This document shows positions 7,055 to 14,019 of a stretch of 16,022 bases of DNA, piece after piece. Under the pieces are notes generated by a model. It saw only the letters and a list, made by a program, of their open reading frames with translations. It was not told the origin of the DNA and did not search any database. The stretch spans positions 1 to 16,022 of the forward strand of contig DRKG01000386.1 of the NCBI GenBank assembly GCA_011051855.1. The letters are read 5' to 3'. Both the position numbers and the translations under genes were made by a program. Source of the stretch: a bacterium. GTDB lineage: Bacteria > Planctomycetota > UBA1135 > UBA2386. Each line of letters starts with the position of its first letter. The first letter of the stretch is position 1.

Positions 7055-8823
7055 TTCGCCGCGCGTGCATCGTGCTCGTGGCAGCTTTCGTCAGCGGTGC
7101 CCTGGCCGCGCAACACCACACGTTCGGCCTCGCCCAACCGGTCGATCTGGTCGCCAACGGCGCCTGGTATGGCGCCGGCTGCGGCGGCAACGGGCAGCCG
7201 GTCACGATCACCGCGACGCCCGGGATGCGGCCGGGCATGGTGTCCCGCCTGCGCATCGAGCACCTGCCGCCCGGGCAGACGGCGCTCCTGCTGCTCGGTT
7301 CGAGCGCGCAGGACTGGTGGGGGACGCCGTTGCCGCTCGCTCTCGGGGGCCTCGGCATGAACGGCTGTGAACTGTTGGTCGCGGCCGAGATGCCGGTGGT
7401 CTACGGGACCGGCTCGGGCACGGCGGTGGCCGACATCCGGGTGCCGGCGTTGCCGCAACTGGCCGCCCAACCGTTGTTCGTGCAGACGATGTTCCACCAG
7501 CCGTCGGCCAACGCCGCCGGAGTCGGCATGAGCCGCGGCTACGCGACCCGCATCGCGCCGTTTGCGACGCCGACCTCGTCGACGATGTCGATCAGCCAGC
7601 ACGGCATCACGTTCACCTTCGCGGCGCCGGTCGAGGCCGGCCGGTTCGTCAACGGCGATTGGTTCGTGGTCGGGCCGGTGACGATCACCGCGATGAGCCC
7701 GCCGAGCGCGCTCGTCAACGGCCGGGTGGTGCACGGCGCGATGGTCGACCCCGATCCTTCGACGCAGAACCAGGGCTACGATTCGACCCTGTTCGATCCC
7801 CAACACTACAGCCACGGCCGCAACGCCGCGTGGGGCCTGTCGCCACAGAACCCGCTGGTGTTGCCGCCCAATCACAGCTTGATCAAGGCGATCAGCAACT
7901 TCGACCCGGCCCACCTGCCTGCGTTGAAGACCTGCAGCGTGTTGACCGTGCTCGACTCGGTGCCGCCGGAAGGTTCGTTCCGGCCGGCCTACGCGGGCAG
8001 CGAGCACGCGGTGCGCTACGACGTGCAGATGATCGACTGGCAGCGGCTGCTCTCGCTGACGCCCGCCCCCGGCATGCCGAATCTGGCGACCGCGCCGGCG
8101 CGGTTCGAGCGGCCGTGGCTCGACCACGCGCCCGGTTGGGCGACCCGCTACCTGCACCCGGTCGACAACATGCCGGACTACGGTCGCGACCTCGCGTCGG
8201 ACTACAACGAGGCGGTGTTGATGTGCCACACCGATGCGCCGCTCGCCGCCAAGCAGGCGCTGGCGGTGCACCTGGTGCAGATCGGCATCGACTTCTTCGG
8301 CAACGTCGAGGGCGGCGCGTTCTGGGAAGGCGTCGGCGGGCACGGTTCCGGTCGCAAGCTGCCGATCCTGTTCGCGGGCGCCCTCCTCGGCGACCATCGC
8401 ATGCTCGCGGTCGGCGCCGACTACCCGTCCGGCCGCAACCTCGACGGCACCTACACGATGCACTTCGGCGAGGATTGCCAGACGTTCTACGTCGAAGAGA
8501 CGGCGCCCGGCGTGATCAACTGGGGCTTCGGCGGCTACCAGACGCAGCACCTCGGCATGCCGGAGTTCGGCTTCTCGCACACGCACTATCCTGACCAGGA
8601 CGTGCTCGGCTGGACGACCAACTCGTACCGGCTGTGCTGCACCGCCAACGCGTGGATCGGGGCGGTGCTGGCGGCGCGCATGATGGACCTGGTCGATGCC
8701 TGGCAGCATCCGGCGCTGTTCGACTACACCGACCGCTACGCGACCACCGAGCCGCCCGGCTGGACGAGAACGTGGTCGCCGTGGGTCGGCGGGATGTGGG
8801 ATCTGTACCGGCCGCAGTTCTGA
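7036..8823 (+). CDS. Secreted protein of unknown function with N-terminal two-cysteine module
   Basis: This 595-residue protein starts with a clear Sec signal peptide (basic MFDRPILRR, hydrophobic ACIVLVAAFVSGALA, cleavage near Ala24-Ala25). Residues about 31-180 resemble the C-terminal module of the kelch protein at 11797-13161: both have YGxGC (Cys49 here), a TPLPLAL-like segment, and a second Cys 62 residues later in GMNGC (Cys111). A second block at about 185-250 contains GITFTF, NGDWFVVGPVTI (206 onward) and GYDS (247 onward). The C-terminal half has histidine-, aspartate- and tryptophan-rich segments including NMPDYGRDLASDYNEA, GGHGSGRK (His436) and HTHYPDQD, and ends at QF. I do not recognise a named enzyme family. 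The many conserved-looking polar motifs and export suggest an extracellular hydrolase or lyase, perhaps on polysaccharide, but that is conjecture. The start is set by the signal peptide. No strong ribosome binding site is present. Confidence 0.78.
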   Translation: MFDRPILRRACIVLVAAFVSGALAAQHHTFGLAQPVDLVANGAWYGAGCGGNGQPVTITATPGMRPGMVSRLRIEHLPPGQTALLLLGSSAQDWWGTPLPLALGGLGMNGCELLVAAEMPVVYGTGSGTAVADIRVPALPQLAAQPLFVQTMFHQPSANAAGVGMSRGYATRIAPFATPTSSTMSISQHGITFTFAAPVEAGRFVNGDWFVVGPVTITAMSPPSALVNGRVVHGAMVDPDPSTQNQGYDSTLFDPQHYSHGRNAAWGLSPQNPLVLPPNHSLIKAISNFDPAHLPALKTCSVLTVLDSVPPEGSFRPAYAGSEHAVRYDVQMIDWQRLLSLTPAPGMPNLATAPARFERPWLDHAPGWATRYLHPVDNMPDYGRDLASDYNEAVLMCHTDAPLAAKQALAVHLVQIGIDFFGNVEGGAFWEGVGGHGSGRKLPILFAGALLGDHRMLAVGADYPSGRNLDGTYTMHFGEDCQTFYVEETAPGVINWGFGGYQTQHLGMPEFGFSHTHYPDQDVLGWTTNSYRLCCTANAWIGAVLAARMMDLVDAWQHPALFDYTDRYATTEPPGWTRTWSPWVGGMWDLYRPQF

Positions 8824-8887
8824 GGCGGCACGTTCTGGCATCTGGTCTGCCGGGCGGGTCACCGGCCGGGGATTTCGCGCGCCGGGA

Positions 8888-8901
8888 GCATCGTTCGATG
8901 C
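8888..8901. repeat. 6-bp dyad GCATCG-TT-CGATGC before the GT-C gene
   Basis: This perfect inverted repeat with a 2-nt spacer lies immediately upstream of the TAATGT hexamer and 17 bp before the ATG at 8919. The position overlaps where a promoter spacer would be, so it could be a small operator. It is short enough to occur by chance. Confidence 0.25.
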
Positions 8902-8903
8902 GC

Positions 8904-8909
8904 TAATGT
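8904..8909 (+). promoter_or_regulatory. Candidate -10 hexamer (TAATGT) before the GT-C gene
   Basis: TAATGT ends 9 nt before the ATG at 8919, and no Shine-Dalgarno sequence lies between. TAnnnT hexamers are uncommon in DNA this GC-rich. If this is the -10 element, the transcript would start within a few bases of the ATG. No good -35 hexamer is seen upstream. Confidence 0.3.
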
Positions 8910-8918
8910 CCCGCGCAA

Positions 8919-10685
8919 ATGACCCGCTCGTCGTCGTCATGCACCTGGCTTGCCGTAGCGGCGTCGGTGGCGGCGGCGTCGTGGGGGCTCTGGGCGTGGT
9001 TCGACGTTGCGCCGGACGCGACCACGCGCCTGCGCGACGATGCCTACTACGAGTTCGTGTGGGCGGCCAACGTCGCCGCCGGCCGCGGGCCGACGGTCAG
9101 CGACGGCGTCACGACCAGCGGGGTGCAGTGGTTGTGGAGCGTGCTGCTGGTGCCGTTCGGCGTGGCCGGGGCCGCGTTGGCGCCGTGGCTCGGGTTTCTG
9201 CTGCACGTCGCGACGGCCTGGATTTGGCTGCGCGTGCCGCGCGACCGCGTCACCGGCATCTGCCTGTCGCTGTGCTGGCTCGGCCACCCGTTGCTGTTGC
9301 GCGAGGCGCAGAACGGTCAGGAGACCGCGCTGGCGACCTTCTTCGCCTGCCTGCTGGTCGCGCAGCGGCGCGCGCCGGAATCGCGCTTCGTGGCGCTGTC
9401 GGTGCTCGCGGTGCTGGCGCGCAGCGACCTGTTCGGGCTGGTGCTGGCGTTGTCGATCGCGCGTCATCGTGCCGCATGGTGGCGCGCGCTCCCGTCCCCG
9501 GCGCTCGCGTTCGCGGTGCCGGCGATTCCGAACCTGCTGTATGGCGGCGGTCTGCTGCCGGATTCGGGCATGCCGATGGCGTGGCTGTGGCACGAGAACC
9601 TGACCGCCTCGCAGGGATTCTGGCCGACGCAATGGTGGTTCACCCGCCCGGTCCTGCTCGGCGGGCCGTTCGCGCTGGCGTCGGTGTTCGGCTACGGGTT
9701 GGTCGCGTTTCTGCTGCTGCGGCCCTACTGGCCTCTCGCCCTGCGCGTGGTGCCGGCGGCTTTGGTCGGCATCGCGCATGCGTTCGGCGGGCACGATCTC
9801 GCCGTCGCCGGCATCTGTGCGCTCATGTTGCTGCTGCTGCCGGCCGCTGGCCGTCGCCGACCGGACCCCGACCTGCTCGCGGTCGCGGTCGGGCTCGCGG
9901 CGATCGTGGTGCTGCACTGGGCGGTGCGATGGTATCCGCGTGATTACTACCTGGCGCCGTTGGTGGTGGCGCCGTTCTTTGCACTGCAGCGGCGCGGTCG
10001 CATGCGCATCCTGCTGTTGGCGTTCGCCGTCGTGCAGATCCAGGACGGCTGGCGGGTGACCGAGGAACCGCTCGGTGGGCAGGCGACGATGGCGCTCGCC
10101 GGCCGGGAACTGCACCGCGTGCTGCCGCCGGGTGAGCGGGTCGGCTGTTTCAACAGCGGGCTGGTCACCTGGTTCGCCGACGTCAAAGCGCCGAGCGAAG
10201 AGCGGCGTCGGGTCGTCAACCTCGACGGCGTCGTCGACCACCGCAGCTTCCGGGCGCTGGCGGCGCATCGCCTGGGCGACTGGCTCGATCGGGAAGGCAT
10301 CCGCTTCGTGCTGGATGCCGCCCATCAGTTCGCGCTGGATCCGGCGGTGCCGCACGCGTCGGGGCGGTTCTTCGGGGAAGGTTTCGACCCGGAGCGGGAT
10401 CTGGTGGAATGCGCGCGCTTCGTCTCGCTCGACGCCCCGGCCGGCAGCCCGCCGATGCGTCTCTACTGGCGGCGCGGGCGCGGGCAGCCCCCCCTGCCCG
10501 GTCCGCCTGGCCTCGCATCTTCGCGGTCGCTGCTCTGGCGGGCGCGCGCCGGCGAGTCCCTGGTCCTGGTGTGCGGGGACGTGCGCGAGGAGCTGCACGC
10601 CGTCGACGTCGCGACCACGGTGGTGCTGGCGCCCGATCCGCGACGGCGCAAACCGGATGCGCGCCTGGTGGTCGAACGCCGCTGA
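8919..10685 (+). CDS. GT-C-fold integral membrane glycosyltransferase-like protein
   Basis: This 588-residue protein has about eight to ten hydrophobic segments between residues 8 and 375 and a C-terminal soluble part from about 380. The first external loop has RLRDDAYYEFVWAANVAAG with the Asp40-Asp41 pair, followed by SDGVTTSGVQWLW (61-73) and NGQETALAT (132-140). These match the pattern D-D-A-Y/F-Y-x-x-x-A-x-N-x-A ... T-N/S-G-x-x-P/W-L-W ... N-G-x-E-T-A typical of lipid-phosphate-sugar-dependent GT-C transferases such as PMT/ArnT relatives. The later segments RWYPRDYYLAPL (337-348) and FNSGLVTWF ... VVNLDGVVD also recur in such proteins. It would transfer a sugar from a polyprenyl-phosphate donor on the outer face of the membrane. 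Donor and acceptor are unknown. The C-terminal Pro/Arg-rich 80 residues are atypical. It is 95 bp downstream of the secreted protein gene. Confidence 0.8.
   Translation: MTRSSSSCTWLAVAASVAAASWGLWAWFDVAPDATTRLRDDAYYEFVWAANVAAGRGPTVSDGVTTSGVQWLWSVLLVPFGVAGAALAPWLGFLLHVATAWIWLRVPRDRVTGICLSLCWLGHPLLLREAQNGQETALATFFACLLVAQRRAPESRFVALSVLAVLARSDLFGLVLALSIARHRAAWWRALPSPALAFAVPAIPNLLYGGGLLPDSGMPMAWLWHENLTASQGFWPTQWWFTRPVLLGGPFALASVFGYGLVAFLLLRPYWPLALRVVPAALVGIAHAFGGHDLAVAGICALMLLLLPAAGRRRPDPDLLAVAVGLAAIVVLHWAVRWYPRDYYLAPLVVAPFFALQRRGRMRILLLAFAVVQIQDGWRVTEEPLGGQATMALAGRELHRVLPPGERVGCFNSGLVTWFADVKAPSEERRRVVNLDGVVDHRSFRALAAHRLGDWLDREGIRFVLDAAHQFALDPAVPHASGRFFGEGFDPERDLVECARFVSLDAPAGSPPMRLYWRRGRGQPPLPGPPGLASSRSLLWRARAGESLVLVCGDVREELHAVDVATTVVLAPDPRRRKPDARLVVERR
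10481..10500 (+). repeat. Hairpin with C-run inside the GT-C gene
   Basis: CGGGCAG (10481-10487) and CTGCCCG (10494-10500) form a perfect 7-bp stem around six C residues, and C is repeated seven times at 10488-10494. It is coding sequence for Gly-Gln-Pro-Pro-Leu-Pro-Gly. Such a run next to a stem is a place where sequencing or polymerase slippage could occur. Confidence 0.45.
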
Positions 10686-10768
10686 GGCTGCGCGATCCGC
10701 GCGCATGCGGCCGCCAGTCGGGATCTCGCCTTTGCGTTCGGCGGGGCTTGCGTTCAACTGGTCGCGCC

Positions 10769-11749
10769 ATGAACCGCACGACGCTCTCCGAACAGTTCTT
10801 CCGCGACCAAGCCAGCGCCTCGGCGACGGGGGGACTGTCGACGGTACTCAACCGCCTCAGCCTGGTCGCGCGCATGCTGGCGAGCGAGATCATGCGCGCC
10901 GGGTTCGTCGGCAAGCTCGGCTACACCGGAACCACGAACGTGCAGGACGAGGACGTGCGGGCTCTCGACGTGATCGCCAACGACACCACGCTGCAGGTGT
11001 TCGAGAACATGCCGATGATGGCGGCGATCGCGAGCGAGGAAATGGAAGACATGCACGTGCTGCCGGGCGGCCAGGACGGCAAGTACCTGCTCGCGATCGA
11101 TCCGCTGGACGGTTCGGGCAACGTCGACGTCGCCGGCCAGATGGGCACCATCTTCGGCATCTATCGCCGCCGCGAACCCGGCCGCCCGGTGCAGATGGAC
11201 GAGTTCTTCCAGCCCGGCCGCGACCTGATCGCCGCCGGCTACGTGCTCTACGGGCCGTGCACGATGATGGTCTACACCGCCGGCGGCCCGGTGAACGGCT
11301 TCACGCTCGACCGCTCGATCGGCACGTTCTTCCTGACCCACCCGGACCTGCGGATCCCCGAGGGCAGCGGTGCCTATTCGGTCAACGAGGCCAACGAGGT
11401 CAAGTGGGACGACAAGACCCGGGCCATGGTCGCGGCGTTCCGCCGTCAGGAAGCCGACTGCGGCAAGCGCGCCGCGCGCTACGCCGGAGCCCTGGTCGGC
11501 GACTTCCACCGCACGCTGCTCAAGGGCGGCATCTACATGTATCCCGGCACCACCGACAAGCCGCAGGGCAAACTGCGGCTGCTCTACGAGAACGCCCCGT
11601 TGGCGTTCGTCTGCGAGTGCGCTGGAGGTGCTGCCAGCGACGGCCGGCAGCCGGTCCTCGACATCGTGCCCGAGGGCCTGCACCAGCGCACGCCGCTCTA
11701 CTTGGGCAGCAAGGGCGACGTCGCCGAGGCCGTGCGGCGCCTGCGGTAG
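10769..11749 (+). CDS. fbp: Class 1 fructose-1,6-bisphosphatase
   Basis: This 326-residue cytosolic enzyme hydrolyses fructose 1,6-bisphosphate to fructose 6-phosphate in gluconeogenesis and, in autotrophs, the Calvin cycle. Class 1 landmarks are clear: IASEEME (Glu90/Glu91, metal binding), DPLDGSGN (111-118, the catalytic metal-binding loop), the substrate-binding RYAGALVGDFHRTLLKGGIYMYP (237-259), GKLRLLYENAPLAF (267-280) with metal ligand Glu274, and GLHQRTPLYLGS (303-314). The length is normal for the family. The loop is usually DPLDGSSN; here the second Ser is Gly117. I start at the ATG at 10769, because it gives the usual N-terminal length before the VLNRLSLVARML helix, although no ribosome binding site is obvious. 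The 83-bp gap after the GT-C gene suggests it has its own promoter. Phylogenetic origin and allosteric control cannot be judged. Confidence 0.97.
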   Translation: MNRTTLSEQFFRDQASASATGGLSTVLNRLSLVARMLASEIMRAGFVGKLGYTGTTNVQDEDVRALDVIANDTTLQVFENMPMMAAIASEEMEDMHVLPGGQDGKYLLAIDPLDGSGNVDVAGQMGTIFGIYRRREPGRPVQMDEFFQPGRDLIAAGYVLYGPCTMMVYTAGGPVNGFTLDRSIGTFFLTHPDLRIPEGSGAYSVNEANEVKWDDKTRAMVAAFRRQEADCGKRAARYAGALVGDFHRTLLKGGIYMYPGTTDKPQGKLRLLYENAPLAFVCECAGGAASDGRQPVLDIVPEGLHQRTPLYLGSKGDVAEAVRRLR

Positions 11750-11775
11750 CGCGACGCTCCAGCGACGCTCTCCGG

Positions 11776-11795
11776 GCGATCACGGGCCCGATCGC
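11776..11795. terminator. Possible bidirectional terminator hairpin
   Basis: In the 47-bp gap between convergent genes, GCGATC (11776-11781) and GATCGC (11790-11795) form a perfect 6-bp stem with an 8-nt loop that is itself partly self-complementary (GGGCCC). There is no T-tract on either side. It mirrors the hairpin at 1448-1466, the other convergent junction of the window. Confidence 0.3.
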
Positions 11796-11796
11796 G

Positions 11797-13161
11797 TCAG
11801 TTCCCGATCAGGGCGCGGCCACCCTGGGTGGCGCCGGGGAACAGCACGACGGTGGTCGGGTCGAGCACGATGCCCTGGGTGTAGATCGACAGTGCCAAGA
11901 GGCTGGTCTGGTTGGGGATCGGCAGGCCGTAGGTGGCCGTGCTGTTGCTCGCGGCCGCGATTTCGAGCAGATCGGCGCTGGCGAGCAGGTTGCACCCCGG
12001 CAGGCCGACCGAGCTGAGGTCGAACGGCAGCGGGATGCCGTTCCAGACCTGGTTGGACAAGCCGAGCACGACCACGACGCCGAAGTAGTTGTCGAGGTTG
12101 TCGAACGTCAACGTCAGCGTCTGGCCGATCGTCGGCGTCGAGCCCGACAGACCCGGGGTGCCGCTGACGATGTCGCAACCTTGGCCGTAGAGCGTGAATA
12201 GCCCGTTGTTGGTGCCGTCGTACTCCCACGTGTCGGAGCTGAACGAACCGCCGAAGCCGCCGTGGATGACGAACCGGCCGCGCGCCGCATCGTAACCGTG
12301 CTGGGTTTCCGTGCTGTTGCTCGGAGGGCTGCCGGGAATGGCGATCTGCACCCACTCGCTGCCGGCGTACTCGTAGGTGTCGGTCAAGATGTCGGTGCCG
12401 TCGAAGCCGCCGTAGAGCACCGTGCGGCTGCGTTGCGAATCGAACGCCATGGCGAAGCGGAACCGCGGCGTCGGGCTCACCGCGGGCGTCACCTCGACCC
12501 AGTCGGCGCCGTCGTACCACCAGGTGTCGCCGTAGACGGTCTGCGTGGTCTCGTTGCAGCCGCCGAACAGCACCACCCGGTTCAGCGATGGATCGAACAC
12601 CATGCCCATTTCCTCGCGCGGCGTCGGAGCGTGCGCGGTGGCGACCTGGGTCCAGTCGCTGCCATCGAACTCCCAGGTCTCGTCGCTGGCGCCGTTGCCG
12701 TCGCGGCCGCCGAAGAGCACCATGACGCCGCGCGCCGAGTCATAGGCGAGGCCGTAGAGGAAGCGCGCGCTGGGGGTGTTCAGGGTCGGGATCTGCGACC
12801 ACTGCGAACCGTCGAACTGCCAAGTGTCGTTGTTGAGGCCGCCGATGGTCGGCGAGCGGCCGCCGAAGGTCAAAAGCCGGTTGGCGGCGGCGTCGGTGAC
12901 CATGCGGTGTCCCCAGCGGGCCGGGGCCGGAGCCGACAGCAGGGTCCACTGGCCGTTGTAGGTCCAGGTCTCGTCGAGGATCTGGCTCGGCGTCGCGGTG
13001 AGGCCGCCGTACATCACCAAACGGTTGGTGCCGGGGTGGAACGCCATGGCGCCCGCGCGTCGCGGCGATGGCACCGTCGTCGGCGAGGTCTGGGTCCACT
13101 GAGCGCTCAACGTCGCGGTGGCCGACAGCAGGAGGAGAGGGAACGTCAGGGTGTGGCGCAT
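11797..13161 (-). CDS. Secreted six-blade kelch protein with C-terminal two-cysteine module
   Basis: This 454-residue protein begins with a Sec signal peptide (MRHTLTFPLLLLSATATLSA, cleavage near Ala20-Gln21). Six kelch-type repeats of about 50 residues follow (about 31-78, 81-130, 131-179, 180-230, 231-278, 280-316). Each carries the pattern P-x-P-R-x-x-x-x-M-x-F/Y-D, then R-x-V-L-F/Y-G-G, then D-T-W-x-Y/F-D-G-x-x-W, as in DETWEFDGSDW and GDTWWYDGADW. They should close into a six-bladed beta-propeller, a binding or interaction scaffold; no catalytic residues are evident. Residues about 322-454 form a module with YGQGC (Cys329) and GLPGC (Cys390), which resembles the N-terminal part of the secreted protein at 7036-8823. 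An in-frame ATG at 13209 would add 16 residues and has TAGATT 6 nt upstream; I prefer 13161 because it gives a normal signal peptide. Confidence 0.85.
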   Translation of the reverse strand: MRHTLTFPLLLLSATATLSAQWTQTSPTTVPSPRRAGAMAFHPGTNRLVMYGGLTATPSQILDETWTYNGQWTLLSAPAPARWGHRMVTDAAANRLLTFGGRSPTIGGLNNDTWQFDGSQWSQIPTLNTPSARFLYGLAYDSARGVMVLFGGRDGNGASDETWEFDGSDWTQVATAHAPTPREEMGMVFDPSLNRVVLFGGCNETTQTVYGDTWWYDGADWVEVTPAVSPTPRFRFAMAFDSQRSRTVLYGGFDGTDILTDTYEYAGSEWVQIAIPGSPPSNSTETQHGYDAARGRFVIHGGFGGSFSSDTWEYDGTNNGLFTLYGQGCDIVSGTPGLSGSTPTIGQTLTLTFDNLDNYFGVVVVLGLSNQVWNGIPLPFDLSSVGLPGCNLLASADLLEIAAASNSTATYGLPIPNQTSLLALSIYTQGIVLDPTTVVLFPGATQGGRALIGN

Positions 13162-13215
13162 TGCTGGATTCCGAGGGCCATCCGGCGGGGTCTCCGGGGC
13201 CGTGCTCATCCAAGG

Positions 13216-13221
13216 AATCTA
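13216..13221 (-). promoter_or_regulatory. Candidate -10 hexamer (TAGATT) for the kelch gene
   Basis: On the minus strand TAGATT is preceded by GGGC and lies 6 nt before an ATG at 13209. A weak -35-like TAGGCA stands 18 nt further upstream. A start here would either make the ATG at 13209 a leaderless start or give a short leader for the ATG at 13161. The 105-bp divergent gap 13162-13266 must also hold the moaD-moaE promoter. Confidence 0.3.
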
Positions 13222-13266
13222 GCCCAGACGTGGCGCGCGTGCCTACCGGCTCTGCAGAATGTCCCG

Positions 13267-13977
13267 ATGCCCGAACCCGCTCCGACCATCCAGGTGACGT
13301 TGCGCTGTTTCGCCGCCGTGCGAGAAGCCCTTGGCAGGGAGGAAATCGTCGTCGAGGTGCCGCGAGGCACGACCGTGCACGGCCTGCGGGAAAGGCTCGC
13401 TGCCGACCACCCGGAACTGCTGCGCGTGCCGGTGGCGTTCGCGGTCAACCGCGACTACGCGCGCCCGGACGCCGAACTGCACGCGGGCGACGAGGTCGCG
13501 TTCATCCCGCCGATCAGCGGCGGCTCGGGCAGTCGCGAGCTGTATCGCTTCGACCTGACCGAGGACGCGATCGACCCGCGCGCCCTCGAGACCGAGTGCC
13601 GCACCGATGCCGACGGCGCGGTGGTCACGTTCGCCGGCACCACGCGCGACCACAACGACGGCGCCGAGGTGCTGTCGCTGAGCTACGAGACCTACACCGA
13701 GATGGCGCAGCGCGTCATGTGCAGCCTGTTCGAGGAGGCGATCAAGCGCTTCCCGATCACGCGCGCGCGCGTCGTGCACCGGCTCGGGGAGGTGCCGGTC
13801 GGCGAGGCCTCGGTGGTGGTGGTGGTGACGTCGCCGCACCGCGGACCGGCGTTCGACGCCTGCCGGTTCCTGATGGATCGGCTCAAGAACGAGGTGCCGA
13901 TCTGGAAGCGGGAGAAGCTGCGGGACGACGGCGGCGAGCGCTGGGTCGGCGACTTGCCGAAGCCGTCGGGTGAATGA
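13267..13977 (+). CDS. Fused molybdopterin synthase, MoaD-MoaE
   Basis: This 236-residue fusion joins both subunits of molybdopterin synthase, which puts two dithiolene sulfurs into cyclic pyranopterin monophosphate in molybdenum-cofactor synthesis. Residues 1-86 are a MoaD/ThiS-type ubiquitin fold (VTLRCFAAVREALG; AFAVNRDYA; AGDEVAFIPPISGG) ending in Gly85-Gly86, the position that must become a thiocarboxylate. Residues 90-236 are MoaE: GAVVTFAGTTRDHN (117-130), YETYTEMA (140-147), VVHRLGEVPVGE (169-180), TSPHRGPAFDACR (188-200) and the catalytic KNEVPIWKREK with Lys207 and Lys214. Because Gly-Gly is internal, followed by Ser87, proteolytic release is probably needed. A mycobacterial fused synthase called MoaX is known to be cleaved after its Gly-Gly. 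No other moa gene is in the window. The start ATG follows CAGAAT by 6 nt, with no ribosome binding site. Confidence 0.93.
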   Translation: MPEPAPTIQVTLRCFAAVREALGREEIVVEVPRGTTVHGLRERLAADHPELLRVPVAFAVNRDYARPDAELHAGDEVAFIPPISGGSGSRELYRFDLTEDAIDPRALETECRTDADGAVVTFAGTTRDHNDGAEVLSLSYETYTEMAQRVMCSLFEEAIKRFPITRARVVHRLGEVPVGEASVVVVVTSPHRGPAFDACRFLMDRLKNEVPIWKREKLRDDGGERWVGDLPKPSGE

Positions 13978-13980
13978 TCT

Positions 13981-14010
13981 TTGGTGCGTCGGCGCGGCCT
14001 TGGCTACAAA
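13981..14010 (+). promoter_or_regulatory. Candidate promoter TTGGTG-N18-TACAAA for the aminopeptidase gene
   Basis: TTGGTG (13981-13986) and TACAAA (14005-14010) are separated by 18 nt, beginning 4 nt after the MoaD-MoaE stop. The -10 end is 9 nt from the ATG at 14020. The AAAGG at 14008-14012 overlaps this hexamer and is also well spaced as a Shine-Dalgarno sequence, so read-through from the upstream gene with ordinary initiation is an equal alternative. Confidence 0.3.
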
Positions 14011-14019
14011 GGCGTGCCT

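Noticed and set aside
8937..10757. Minus-strand open frame of about 606 codons opposite the GT-C gene
   Set aside because: It is rich in Arg, Gln and His, has no domain pattern, and the plus strand encodes a clear membrane protein with family motifs.
12262..13266. Long N-terminal extension of the MoaD-MoaE frame through the kelch region
   Set aside because: It is antisense to the kelch gene and lacks any recognisable domain; the MoaD fold begins right after the ATG at 13267.
13811..13829. GGT/GTG trinucleotide run in the MoaE part
   Set aside because: It encodes a conserved beta-strand of valines in MoaE (ASVVVVVT); short and expected in this codon usage, not evidence of a repeat locus.
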